Below, in pieces: positions 12,531-24,443 of a stretch of DNA of 64,000 bases. The notes beneath the pieces are model-generated. The model did no database searches. It was not told where the DNA came from and saw only the letters and a program-made list of their open reading frames with translations. The position numbers were made by a program, and so were the translations under genes. Within the stretch, counting starts at the first letter, position 1. The number at the start of each line of letters is the position of its first letter. Location of the stretch: assembly GCF_030052815.1 (NCBI RefSeq), contig NC_079505.1, forward strand, positions 28,846,843 to 28,910,842. Reading direction: 5' to 3'. This DNA is from Hevea brasiliensis (taxonomy: Eukaryota > Streptophyta > Magnoliopsida > Malpighiales > Euphorbiaceae).

Positions 12531-13411
12531 AGGGTTTGAATTATTTTTGGTACCTTGGTGTTATGGTTTGAGATTGAACTTGTTGAGACTATTTGTTCAT
12601 CATTTGAAGTGTTATGAATGATAAATTGTAGTTGGGAGTAAGGAGGAACGAATATTAGGAGTGCTTCTCTTATGCAGGAATTCGGACCTATGAGTCCAAT
12701 GTACTTTTTGAGTCATAACTGTAATTGTATGACTCCAATTGGTATGAGGAAAAGTAGAGGTGAAACTAGACTCAAAATACCCCATTTTTCATGAAGAAAC
12801 CCTGCCCAAATTCTATCAAAATCTTGGTCAATTTACTGTCCCCATCTGGGTATTCAAACACTAAACTTAGAAAAATGACCAAATGAACAATACATGTTCA
12901 TTTGACCATAACTCTCTCTAGACAGGTCCAAATGACTTGAATTTTATACCATTGGAAAGACTAGACATAGGACTACAACTTCCATTGAGAATGCCAAGCC
13001 CAGAAATGTTTCTAATCAAATGAAATTGTTGACTCAAATTAGGATACCAAACTGACCTGCACCATTCTGTCCAAAATTTCCTGGACTAAAGCTCACCCGA
13101 CCAGTTTTGGCAAGATGGACATAACTTGGTCTAAAAAAACCCAAATTCAATGAAACTAGTGGCACAATTTCTATTAGATATAGATTTATAAAATTGGTCT
13201 TTTGACCCAAATCCAGATACTAAGGGAACTAGGCCAATTTATTAGGTTAAGTTAGTATATGAATTCGGGAAATTTCCTAAGTGATTATTTGACCCCAGAA
13301 CACTCATTTAGCCATATCTCCCACTAGGAAGCTCTAATTAGGATAAGCCATACTGATCTGGAACCCTAAGAAAAAGGGTTCCAACTTTGTTTTAGACTTG
13401 GTCAAATTATG
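12531..13411 (+). repeat. Duplicated gypsy B LTR segment, copy A
   Basis: 881 bp of gypsy B LTR between the solo copia LTR and copia #1. The same 881 bp recurs at 21469-22349. By eye I find only about five substitutions (for example near 12590, 12760, 12790, 12980 and 13070), so the duplication is recent compared with the transposons around it. Confidence 0.88.
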
Positions 13412-15508
13412 TGAAGGAACGGAAGCGTGAAAAACACAAGATTATACCATTGAATTCAAAAATTTTCACCTAGGGTCACATGCACCATGCAAGATTTATT
13501 TTTATCTATTTGATTTCAATGATAAACAACATATTAAAACTCTTTTAATATGTTTTTGGATCTGTATTTGCCATTTAAGATTTTAAAAATTAATCAGATT
13601 AATTTTAGAACCCTAGATTAAATCAAGAACGATTACACTAACCTCTTGATGCACTGCAGCGTGTCTGCGCCTTTGAGATTCGTCTTCAGGACACCAGATG
13701 TTGTCCCTCTAGCTTTTCCATACCAAGAACACCTATGGCAGCCCTTAAACAGCTTCTAAAGCCTTTTCTATTAATTAGAAATTCAAGTTCTGCCTTTTAA
13801 GAGATTAGAGATGTAAACAGGACACTAGAAATAATTCCTAGTGATCTTAATTCAAGAGATTGATGGCTAATCTCTTTGAATTGATAAGAGATGAAGAAGA
13901 AAAGATAAAAACCCTCAAAGTGGCGTGACAAAGGAGTGTGGCTGCTGGTTGTGTTTTATTTTCTCATAACAACACTTAAATAGCTAGGTTAACACATTAA
14001 ACCCTTGCCACATGTCACCCTTTGATTAGCTCTAGGTTTAAGTGACCCAATCACATTGAGCCAAGTGTCAAACCTATATGTAATCTTGATTTTAATCATC
14101 TTACATGATTAAAAAACATTTGGCAAGCTTATGTGTTATGCCATGTGTCACCATCTCATGGTGCCACTTGTCACACTGCAAAATGACCAAAATGCCCCTG
14201 TGTCTTAATTTTGAGTTCTCAACCCAAAATAAATATTTTTCTTCTTCTAATTAATTTATATCAAATATAAATTAATTAATTAATCTCTATTAATTAATTT
14301 CTCATTAATTAAATTCATATTTAAACACTTTAAATATAAATTTAACTTATATTATACATCCAATAATCTAGATTTGGTTTCAAGTCATGCTAGGGACTTT
14401 GCAATCTAATTGCAAACCAAACCTATTTAATTAATCAATTTAAACTCTTTAATTAATTAATTAAATCATATTTAATTAGGTGATAACTTGTGTATGTGTG
14501 TGACTTACTAGGCTCATCACTAATTGGCAATGAGACATGATATCAACTCTTAATATCATCAGAACTCTTTCTTACCATAAATGATTTCTCTAAATCATTT
14601 TATGAATCTCATAGACCATGGTTAACACCTAGCATAGCATGCCATGGCCACCCAATTAGTAATAAGGTTTACCTTAAATGAACCTATAATCATATGTTAC
14701 CATGCACTAGAATCTCTCATTACAAAATCCCAACTCAAAAGTGAGTCATGGTTTATGTCAAACTCCATTTGCTATGAATATTATGTTCTCTTTTAATTCC
14801 AGTTCTTGATTAAAAGATTTTTCTCATCGAAACTCTTTTACGAATAAATCTATCTGTCTGGCAGGAACTTGAAACATCAAGAACAATTAAATGAACATAG
14901 GATTTTATCTCTATTTACTTAGAGAGCAGATTCCATCTTGATCAACACCTACCTCCATATATAACTAGTAGGAGCCAACACATGCCCATATACCCATACA
15001 GTACAAGTATGAAAGCGATATCAAACTCAAACTACCTATATACAAGATAAGCTGTGCTATCTCAGTCTAAAGATTATATGCATCGATATGATTTATGACA
15101 AAACATTGACAAGAGTAAACTCCATGTGCTTGTCATAAGTGTCACTGGTTCGGCCTACTTATCATTTATAAGTGCCTATCATGTTTGTTATATGGCATGA
15201 GACTCACCATTCCATCTTATTTATATCTCATATAAATAACTTGGGAACAAACATGAATACAATCTTTCTGGATAAGTCATGTCCTTATTATGAAGTATCC
15301 TCGATTGTGAACCTATTTATGATACTTTGTGCTAGAAATATTGTCACTCATATTCTTAACAACTTAAGAATAATATTACTAACAAAATATCAATGGACCT
15401 TTTCTATTACACATAAATATAGTAAACGGAAAAGTGGAAATGCCATTTATTAATAAAATATGTACAAGATACATACTAAATGATATGTTCTAGGGCATAC
15501 TACTAACA
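13412..15508 (-). repeat. Copia #1 3' LTR
   Basis: 2,097 bp, from TGAAGGAACGGAAGCGTG to GGGCATACTACTAACA on the plus strand, giving the TG...CA ends in element orientation. Left of it is TTATG; right of it is the polypurine tract. It is AT-rich with TTAA runs near 14265-14310 and 14440-14475. No gene is present. Confidence 0.9.
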
Positions 15509-15517
15509 ATCTCCCAC
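15509..15517 (-). other. Polypurine tract of copia #1
   Basis: GTGGGAGAT in element orientation, immediately before the TGTTAG start of the 3' LTR. This is the usual copia plus-strand primer site. Confidence 0.75.
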
Positions 15518-15522
15518 TAGCA

Positions 15523-18214
15523 CTAGAGCCATTCATTACAATATCTTAGACCTATCTTCTCAAGATGTCGGTCTATCTGAGTCTGTGACATAGGCTTAGT
15601 GAATGGATCAGCTGGATTTTCAGCTGATGCTATTTTCTGCATGGCTACATCGCCTCGCCCAACTATTTCTCTGATAATGTGGTAGCGCCTTTCTATGTGT
15701 TTGGATTTCTGGTGAGACCTTGGTTCCTTAGCTTGTATGACTGCTCCATTATTGTCACGGTGTAGTGGGCTGGCGACTCAATGGAAGGAATTACTGTAAG
15801 TTCTGTCATGAACTTCTTTATCCAAACAGCTTCCTTTGCAGCATCTGATGCAGCAATATACTCAGCCTCTGTAGTGGAATCTGCAGTCGTGCTCTATTTG
15901 GAACTCTTCCAACTGACTGCACCTCCATTACAAATGAACACATATCCAGAGGTAGACTTTCTATCATCGATATCTGATTGGAAATCAGAATCAGTATAAC
16001 CATCCAATTGCAAGTCTCCACCTCCATAAATCAAGAATAAATCCTTAGTTCTTCTCAAGTACTTAAGAATATTCTTGACAGCTATCCAGTGTTCCAAACC
16101 TGGATTGGATTGATACCTGCTAGTCAAACTAATAGCATATGCGATATCTGGCCTAGTACACAACATTGCATACATTAAACTTCCAATAGCCGAAGCATAT
16201 GGAATCCTAGCCATCTTATTTCTTTCTTCAGGTGTCTTTGGAGACATTTCTTTAGAAAGATGGATACCATGTCTCAGTGGTAACAATCCTCTCTTGGAAT
16301 CAAGCATGTTAAACCTCTTTAACACCTTTTCCAAGTATAGACTTTCGGATAAACCAATTATTCTTTTCGCTCTATCTCTATAGATGCGAATCCCAAGAAT
16401 ATAGGTTGCCTCCCCTAAGTCTTTCATGGAGAATGTATTTGACAACCATACCTTTATAGTCATCAACATACCTGTGTCATTACCCATCAACAGTATGTCA
16501 TCCACATATAAGACAAGGAAAGTGATAGCACTGTCACTAACCTTCTTATATACACATGGCTCATCCTCATTTTTGATAAAACCAAAGATTTAATGGCTTC
16601 ATCAAAACGGATGTTCCAACTCCTCGAAGCTTGTTTCAACCCATAAATGGATCGCTTTAGCTTGCATACCTTGGAACCATCTTGGGATTCAAATCCCTTA
16701 GGTTGTTCCATGAAAATGTTTTCTTCAATGTATCCATTGAGAAAAGCTGTTTTGACATCCATCTGCCAAATCTCATAATCATAGTACGCAACTATTGCTA
16801 ATAAAATCCTAATTGATTTAAGCATGGCAACAGGTGAGAAAGTCTCCTCATAGTCGATTCCTTGCCTTTGGCGAAACCCTTTCGCTACTAGCCTTGCCTT
16901 ATAGGTCTCTACCTTTCCATCAGAACCAATTTTCTTCTTGAAAACCCATTTGTTCCCTATAGGTACAATACCTTCAGGTGGGTCAACAAGATCCCAAACT
17001 TGATTCTTATACATGGAATCAATCTCGGATTTCATTGCATCAATCCATTTTGAAGAGTCTATATCTGATATAGCTTCTTCATAGGTAAGTGGATCATCTC
17101 CATGATCTACTTCTTCATGAGTAGACAACTCTTGTTCTTCTTCATGAAGAAAACCATATCTCACTGGTGGGTGAGATACCAGTTGTTCTACGAGGAGCAA
17201 TTTGTAGATGTTTCATCAACGGGTATTGGTTGACTAGATGGATCTATATCCATCGATGCATTGGTTGGTCAGAATTCTCCAATTCTAACTCTATTTGCCT
17301 TCCTTTGCCTCCTTCTTGGACAAATTGTTGTTCAAGAAATGTGGCATCTCTACTTATCACAACTTTTGTGAAGTAGGCAAATAAAATAATATCCAAAACT
17401 ATCTTTTGGATATCCAACAAATCGACCTTTTTCTGATCTGGTCTCCAATTTATCAGTGTTCAGCTTTTTGATATAAGCTGGACAACCCCAAATCTTAACA
17501 TGCTTAAGACTTGGTTTTCTTCCATGCCATATCTCATAAGGTGTGGAAGAAACTGATTTTGATGGAATCCTATTCAGAATATACAAAGCTGATTCTAATG
17601 CAAATCCCCAAAAGGAGATTGGCATATCAGTATAGCTCATCATACTACGTACCATATCCAATAAGTACGATTTCTCCTTCGGATACACCATTCGGTTGTG
17701 GTGTTCTGGAGAGTCGGTGAAAACAATGCCATGCTCTCTCAAGTATTCATCAAATTCAGTACTCAAATATTCACCTCCACGATCTGATCGAAGAGCTTTA
17801 ATACTCTTTCCTGTTTGATTTTCTACTTCAGATTTAAATTCTTTGAACTTTTCAAAGGATTCATGTTTGTATTTCATCAAATACAAATACCCAAACCTTG
17901 ATTTATCATCAGTAAAGGTAATAATGAAAACCCCCTCTAGTCATTTCTTTAAATGGACCACATACATCACTATGTATTAGCTCCAAAATATTTTTAGCTC
18001 CTAGCCCTTGTCCAACAAAGGGTGATCTAGTCATTTTGCCCTGAAGGCAAGATTCACAAGTTGGAGTAGGCTCAGAGCCCAATGAGGATAGAATACCCAT
18101 TTTCTCCAATTTTGTAATCCTATCTTCTACAACATGACATAACCTTAAGTGCCAAATATATTTTGAACTTGAGTTGGTTTTCACCATGGCATTGCATTCA
18201 TTTAGATTGCTATA
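15523..18214 (-). pseudogene. Copia #1 pol: integrase, RT, RNase H (broken)
   Basis: Read in reverse. The integrase part (about 18200-17350) has the HHCC region (HLRLCHV, CESCLQGK), the first catalytic Asp in IHSDVCGP and the second in ALRSDRGGEY. RT follows with WVFKKKIGSDGKVETYKARL, MDVKTAFLNG and the intact YVDD box near 16515-16500. RNase H ends at a TAG at 15525-15523 after CNEWL. Breaks include a frameshift near 17905, damage near 17700, further damage near 17340 and 17200, a 1-bp deletion near 16588 (copia #2 has an extra G there) and a TAG at 15896-15894 where copia #2 has CAG. No protease-coding region precedes the integrase. Lineage within copia is uncertain. Confidence 0.88.
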
Positions 18215-18310
18215 CTCTGGCCAGTGGAAACACTTTCTTACTGACAATGGAAACACTTTCCTGTTGGCTATGGAAACACTTTCCTGTTGGCAGTGAAAAC
18301 ACTTTCCTTT
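18215..18310 (-). repeat. Tandem repeat at the gag knuckle of copia #1
   Basis: A unit containing GGAAACACTTTCCTGTTGGC is repeated about four times with a period near 25 bp. The first and last copies are decayed. The unit derives from the codons for the start of the CCHC zinc knuckle (KCFHC). Copia #2 has a single copy here. The array sits at the junction of a deletion that removed the rest of the knuckle and the protease. Confidence 0.75.
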
Positions 18311-19070
18311 GCCTTTATCAGCTTTAGTCTTCCTTTTCTGTTTAGCTATTTTCTTGGAAGGACCAGGAATCTGAGGTTTCTTTTTCTTATTGCCCTTCTT
18401 CTTGTTGGACTTTCCAGCAGAAGAAGATGCAACCAAAGCTACCTCTTTTCCTTTATTGCACAGCATATTCTTTTGGGCAATAACCGCATGTTGAGTAAAC
18501 CAGCTAAGATGCATTCTGTTGAGTCATATGGAAATTTGTCACAAAATTTCCCAAAAGACCAGGAAGGGTGAAGGATCAAATCCGTGCATGTAGTTGGAAA
18601 TCCATGTTGAAGTCAAGATAGTCCAACTGCTCAATCAGCCGAATGATCTTGTGGACATGATCCCCAACATTCTGTCCCTCATACATCCTCATGCGGAACA
18701 GCTGCCTAGATATCTCATACCTAGCATTCCTTCTGTGCTCACCATACAACTCTTGTAGGTGAAGGAGGATCTCACTCGCACTCTGCATGTTCTCATGTTG
18801 CTTCTGTAACTCATTACTCATGGAAGCAAGCATGTAACACTTAGCTCTCATATCATGCTCCTTCCACTTGTCCAAAGTTTCATGTTCCTCTTGTGTGGCC
18901 TCTGGAGGTAAGGGACCAGGAACATTTGAATCTAGAACATATCCTATATGTTCAAGGTTCAGGACAAGTTTGAAATTTCTTAGCCAATCAGACAGATTAG
19001 GCCCTGTCAACCTATTGCGATCAAGTATGCTTGCAAGGATATTGGATGGTGGTGGTTGTTTTGTGCTCAT
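18305..19070 (-). pseudogene. Copia #1 gag (damaged)
   Basis: Begins with ATG at 19070 (MSTKQPPPSNIL...), followed by the copia gag core (LSDWLRNFKLVLNLEHIGYV, YEISRQLFRMRM) and a lysine-rich stretch before the zinc knuckle. Capsid-like structural protein of the retrotransposon particle. The first frame stops at 18576 after FQLHARI, where copia #2 reads FQLQTDLILQSLPESF, so small deletions here shift the frame. A second frame resumes to the KCFHC half-knuckle. Copia #2 has a stop at codon 5, while here that codon is intact. Confidence 0.85.
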
Positions 19071-19269
19071 TTTTATCAGAAAATTAACTGTAGAAAATAA
19101 CCAGATTAATTAGTAAATGTATCATGTAATTAACTAAAATGATTATGGTCTTTTAATCAAATTGGTCCTCCCACTAACTTAGCGAATCCTACACTTCCAA
19201 AGTAGAAAACGAAAATCCTAGTTGGATGGATTTCTAGTGGGTGATTGAATTCTTATAATTCTATTGATC

Positions 19270-19487
19270 ATCCTCAGGTACATCCATTATTGGAATTACA
19301 ATAAACTATAAGTGAGCAACTCTTTGCCCATCACATTTCATGTGAGGTTCAATCCTTTACCTAGCCCCTAATGCTCAAAATCTCAGGTACATCCATTATT
19401 GACTTATCTTGCATTAGTTAAGTTGATCCCATTGAGCCAGTAATTATGCAAATAATTTTAATGTCCTCAGGTACATCCAATATTGGC
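19270..19487 (-). repeat. Three spaced copies of a 20-mer in the copia leader
   Basis: CTCAGGTACATCCATTATTG on the plus strand occurs near 19273 and 19382, and with one change (CCAATATTG) near 19466. Spacing is roughly 109 and 84 bp. All three are also present in copia #2 near 61782, 61890 and 61975. Confidence 0.8.
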
Positions 19488-20253
19488 CACTAAACCATTT
19501 ACATATTTACAACATCTCATGCTTAATAATTATTCTTAAGAAAATCTCTTAAATAAATTGCATCTTATGCAACTATTTAAAATTTCTTAAAATAATTACC
19601 CCAATGGAGGGCCTATGTTATAATTACTTTAATTATAGCATTTCCAACTTAATCATTTGTTTGGAAGATTTTATAGCCATCCTAATTACTATTAAGGTCT
19701 CACTTTGCACATTATCCATTTAGCATGCATATATCATATAATTGCATACATTCCCATACATCTCATGCATTCATGGATAAGCAGTAAATATGGTATGATC
19801 ATGGACTTTCTAAGGGATTCAATTACGAGCCACCAAGAATTGAATCAGGGCATTCCTAGGTGCATTTCATTCATTCATTTTACAAGAGTTGCTGAAGGAG
19901 TACATAATCAACACTTGATATTGAATTCCTCCCACTGGTCCCACCAATGCTCTTGACCTCCTTGAACTTCTTGCAATCCAATATTACATAGTAATCCTTG
20001 GCATACCAAGGCGAATATACAAGAACTTAAATAAATGAAATTACAACCCATAAATATTACAAACTTAATAATACATGCCCAAAATAAATTAAAATAAATT
20101 AATTAATTTACAATCCCAAAGAAACATAAAAGAAATAAATCCAATCACATTGGTCTTTTATAGTCCATGATCATCCATCATGCATATCACTATTTAACAA
20201 TTAAATAAAACATACATTCTTAAATTAAATTGAATATCTCATATTCAACTTAA

Positions 20254-20560
20254 AAATCCAGATTTGAATATGATTCAAATAAATTTAAAAATTCAGATTT
20301 GAATCTCATTCAAACAAATTTAAAAATTCAGATTTGAATCACATTCAAACAACTTTAAAAATTCAGATTTGAATCACATTCAAACATTTTTTAAAAAATC
20401 AGATCTGAATTTTATTCAATCAATTTTAAAAAATAGATTTAAATATGATTCAAACAACTTTAAAAATTCAGATTTGAATCACATTCAAACAACTTTTAAA
20501 ATTCAGATTTGAATCACATTCAAACAATTTTTTAAAATTCTGATTTGAATCATAATTTAA
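20254..20560 (-). repeat. Tandem array of about nine dyad-containing units
   Basis: Units of roughly 33-36 bp. Six contain the perfect dyad TTTGAAT-NNN-ATTCAAA (spacer CAC, CTC or ATG); three are decayed. Units are joined by A/T runs. Copia #2 has about ten units at the same place. Confidence 0.85.
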
Positions 20561-20805
20561 TTGTGTGATAAAAACTAATAATTAAACACTTTAATTAGTC
20601 AAAAAATAGGCCTTAGATCATACAACAATTGCAGAATTAAAAGCCAAACCTTGAACCACCCATGGAACCATTGTTGCCGCCACCAATGGTGGCTTCACCA
20701 TGTGTGACGCCACACCTCATGATCCAACCAGCAATGAATCTCTTGATCTCATGATCAAACACACAATTAAATTATATAATCAACAATCTAAATGGCAAAT
20801 ATAGT

Positions 20806-20818
20806 GGCTCTGATACCA
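20806..20818 (-). other. Primer binding site of copia #1
   Basis: TGGTATCAGAGCC in element orientation, two bases (AT) inside the 5' LTR. It matches the 3' end complement of initiator Met tRNA, the common plant LTR-retrotransposon primer. Confidence 0.85.
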
Positions 20819-20820
20819 AT

Positions 20821-21468
20821 TGAAGGCAGGCGTGAAAAACACAAGATTATACCATTGAATTCAAAAATTTTCACCTAGGGTCACATGCACCATGCAAGAT
20901 TTATTTTTATCTATTTGATTTCAATGATAAACAACATATTAAAACTCTTTTAATATGTTTTTGGATCTGTATTTGCCATTTAAGATTTTAAAAATTAATC
21001 AGATTAATTTTAGAACCCTAGATTAAATCAAGAACGATTACACTAACCTCTTGATGCACTGCAGCGTGTCTGCGCCTTTGAGATTCGTCTTCAGGACACC
21101 AAATGTTGTCCCTCTAGCTTGTCCACACCAAGAACACCTATGGCAGCCCTTGAACAGCTTCTAAAGCCTTTTCGATTAATTAGAAATTCAAGTTCTGCCT
21201 TTTAAGAGATTAGAGATGTAAACAGGACACTAGAAACAATTTCTAGCGTTCCTAATTCAAGAGATTGATGGCTAATCTCTTTGAATTGATGAGAGATGAA
21301 GAGAAATAGCTGGAGAGGCTCAAAGTGGCGTGACATAACAAAATATCAATGGACTTTTTTTATTACACATAAATATATTATGAAAATGAAAAAGTAAAAA
21401 TGCCTTTTATTAATAAAACATGTACAAGATACGTACTAAATGATATGTTCTAGGGCATACAACTAATA
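20821..21468 (-). repeat. Chimeric, internally deleted copia 5' LTR
   Basis: The first 515 bp (20821-21335) match the start of the copia #1 LTR. At 21335/21336 the sequence jumps to the last 133 bp of the neighbouring solo LTR (12398-12530), including its private CTAATA end and the following AGGGT. About 1.4 kb of LTR is missing between the two parts. Confidence 0.87.
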
Positions 21469-22349
21469 AGGGTTTGAATTATTTTTGGTACCTTGGTGTT
21501 ATGGTTTGAGATTGAACTTGTTGAGACTGTTTGTTCATCATTTGAAGTGTTATGAATGATAAATTGTAGTTGGGAGTAAGGAGGAACGAATATTAGGAGT
21601 GCTTCTCTTATGCAGGAATTCGGACCTATGAGTCCAATGTACTTTTTGAGTCATAACTGTAATTGTATGACTCCAATTGGTATGAGGAAAATTAGAGGTG
21701 AAACTAGACTCAAAATACCCCATTTTTCATAAAGAAACCCTGCCCAAATTCTATCAAAATCTTGGTCAATTTACTGTCCCCATCTGGGTATTCAAACACT
21801 AAACTTAGAAAAATGACCAAATGAACAATACATGTTCATTTGACCATAACTCTCTCTAGACAGGTCCAAATGACTTGAATTTTATACCATTGGAAAGACT
21901 AGACATAGGACTACAACTTTCATTGAGAATGCCAAGCCCAGAAATGTTTCTAATCAAATGAAATTGTTGACTCAAATTAGGATACCAAACTGACCTGCAC
22001 CATTCTGTCCAGAATTTCCTGGACTAAAGCTCACCCGACCAGTTTTGGCAAGATGGACATAACTTGGTCTAAAAAAACCCAAATTCAATGAAACTAGTGG
22101 CACAATTTCTATTAGATATAGATTTATAAAATTGGTCTTTTGACCCAAATCCAGATACTAAGGGAACTAGGCCAATTTATTAGGTTAAGTTAGTATATGA
22201 ATTCGGGAAATTTCCTAAGTGATTATTTGACCCCAGAACACTCATTTAGCCATATCTCCCACTAGGAAGCTCTAATTAGGATAAGCCATACTGATCTGGA
22301 ACCCTAAGAAAAAGGGTTCCAACTTTGTTTTAGACTTGGTCAAATTATG
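21469..22349 (+). repeat. Duplicated gypsy B LTR segment, copy A'
   Basis: 881 bp, near-identical to 12531-13411, ending in the same TTATG before a copia LTR. It is a direct repeat made by recombination, not a second insertion target. Confidence 0.88.
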
Positions 22350-24443
22350 TGAAGGAACGGAAGCGTGAAAAACACAAGATTATACCATTGAATTCAAAAA
22401 TTTTCACCTAGGGTCACATGCACCATGCAAGATTTATTTTTATCTATTTGATTTCAATGATAAAAAACATATTAAAACTCTTTTAATATGTTTTTGGATC
22501 TGTATTTGCCATTTAAGATTTTAAAAATTAATCAGATTAATTTTAGAACCCTAGATTAAATCAAAAACGATTACACTAACCTCTTGATGCCTTTGCAGCG
22601 TGTGCGCCTTTGAGATTCGTCTTGAGGACACGGATGTTGTCCCTCTAGCTTGTCCACACCAAGAACACCTATGGCAGCCCTTGAACAGCTTCTAAAGCCT
22701 TTTCTATTAATTAGAAATTCAAGTTCTGCCTTTTAAGATATTAGAGATGTAAACAGGACACTAGAAACAATTCCTAGTGATCTTAATTCAAGAGATTGAT
22801 GGCTAATCTCTTTGAATTGATAAGAGATGAAGAAAAAGAGATAAAAACCCTCAAAGTGGCATGACAAAGGAGTGTGGCTGCTGGTTGTGTTTTATTTTCT
22901 CATAACAACACTTAAATAGCTAGGTTAACACATTAAACCCTTGCCATATGTCACCCTTTGATTAGCTCTAGGTTTAAGTGACCCAATCACATTGTGCCAA
23001 GTGTCAAACCTATATGTAATCTTGATTTTAATCATCTTACATGATTAAAAAACATTTGGCAAGCTTATGTGTTATGCCATATGTCACCATCTCATGGTGC
23101 CACGTGTCACACTGCAAAATGACCAAAATGCCCCTGTGTCTTAATTTTGAGTTCTCAACCCAAAATAAATATTTTTCTTCTTCTAATTAATTTATATCAA
23201 ATATAAATTAATTAATTAATCTCTATTAATTAATTTCTCATTAATTAAATTCATATTTAAACACTTTAAATATAAATTTAACTTATATTATACATCCAAT
23301 AATCTAGATTTGGTTTCAAGTCATGCTAGGGACTTTGCAATCTAATTGCAAACCAAACCTATTTAATTAATCAATTTAAACTCTTTAATTAATTAATTAA
23401 ATCATATTTAATTAGGTGATAACTTGTGTATGTGTGTGACTTACTAGGCTCATCACTAATTGGCAATGAGACATGATATCAACTCTTAATATCATCAGAA
23501 CTCTTTCTTACCATAAATGATTTCTCTAAATCATTTTATGAATCTCATAGACCATGGTTAACACCTAGCATAGCATGCCATGGCCACCCAATTAGTAATA
23601 AGGTTTACCTTAAATGAACCTATAATCATATGTTACCATGCACTAGAATCTCTCATTATAAAATCCCAACTCAATTTGAGTCATGGTTTATGTCAAACTC
23701 CATTTGCTATGAATATTATGTTCTCTTTTAATTCCAGTTCTTGATTAAAAGATTTTCTCATCGAAACTCTTTTACGAATAAATCTATCTGTCTGGCAGGA
23801 ACTTGAAACATCAAGAACAATTAAATGAACATAGGATTTTATCTCTATTTACTTAGAGAACAGATTCCATCTTGATCAACACCTACCTCCATATATAACT
23901 AGTAGGAGCCAACACATGCCCATATACCCATACACGTACAAGTATGAAAGCGATATCAAACTCAAACTACCTATATACAAGATAACTGTGCTATCTCAGG
24001 TCTAAAGATTATATGCACTGATATGATTTATGACAAAACATTGACAAGAGTAAACTCCATGTGCTTGTCATAAGTGTCACTGGTTCGGCCTACTTATCAT
24101 TTATAAGTGCCTATCATGTTTGTTATATGGCATGAGACTCACCATTCCATCTAATTTATATCTCATATAAATAACTTGGGAACAAACATGAATACAATCT
24201 TTCTGGATAAGTCATGTCCTTATTATGAAGTATCCTCGATTGTGAACCTATTTATGATACTTTGTGCTAGAAATATTGTCACTCATATTCTTAACAACTT
24301 AAGAATAATATTTCTAACAAAATATCAATGGACCTTTTCTATTACACATAAATATAGTAAACGGAAAAGTGGAAATGCCATTTATTAATAAAATATGTAC
24401 AAGATAAATACTAAATGATATGCTCTAGGGCATACTACTAACA
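22350..24443 (-). repeat. Second full copia LTR of the complex (solo)
   Basis: 2,094 bp, closely matching 13412-15508, with TTATG on both sides (22345-22349 and 24444-24448). Since no internal region is attached, this behaves as a solo LTR at the original insertion site. Confidence 0.87.

Larger units (their letters stand above)
19071..20804 (-). other. Long untranslated leader of copia #1
   Basis: About 1.75 kb between primer site and gag with no credible gene. It holds a three-fold repeated 20-mer (19270-19487) and a dyad array (20254-20560). The same layout is kept in copia #2 (61579-63354). Confidence 0.7.
13412..24443 (-). mobile_element. Ty1/copia element #1, rearranged, with tandem duplication
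   Basis: Layout on the plus strand: 3' LTR 13412-15508, coding region in reverse 15523-19070, leader 19071-20804, primer site 20806-20818, chimeric 5' LTR 20821-21468, a second copy of the gypsy B flank 21469-22349, and a further full LTR 22350-24443. The insertion duplication TTATG occurs at 13407-13411, 22345-22349 and 24444-24448, but the LTR ending at 21468 is followed by AGGGT, the site of the neighbouring solo LTR. The duplication pattern shows a recombination after insertion. Confidence 0.85.

Noticed and set aside
15172..15453. A 93-codon plus-strand frame that recurs in other copia LTRs (24176-24388, 53545-53802)
   Set aside because: It lies antisense in the LTR, varies in start and length between copies, has no recognisable domain and recurs only because the LTR itself is repeated.
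18287..18571. Plus-strand frame opposite copia #1 gag (and 60712-60993 opposite copia #2 gag)
   Set aside because: Antisense shadow of the lysine-rich gag segment, which reads as Phe/Leu-rich sequence on the other strand.
20254..20560. CRISPR-like look of regularly spaced repeats
   Set aside because: Linkers are similar A/T runs rather than unique spacers, the setting is a plant copia leader, and no cas-like gene is present.
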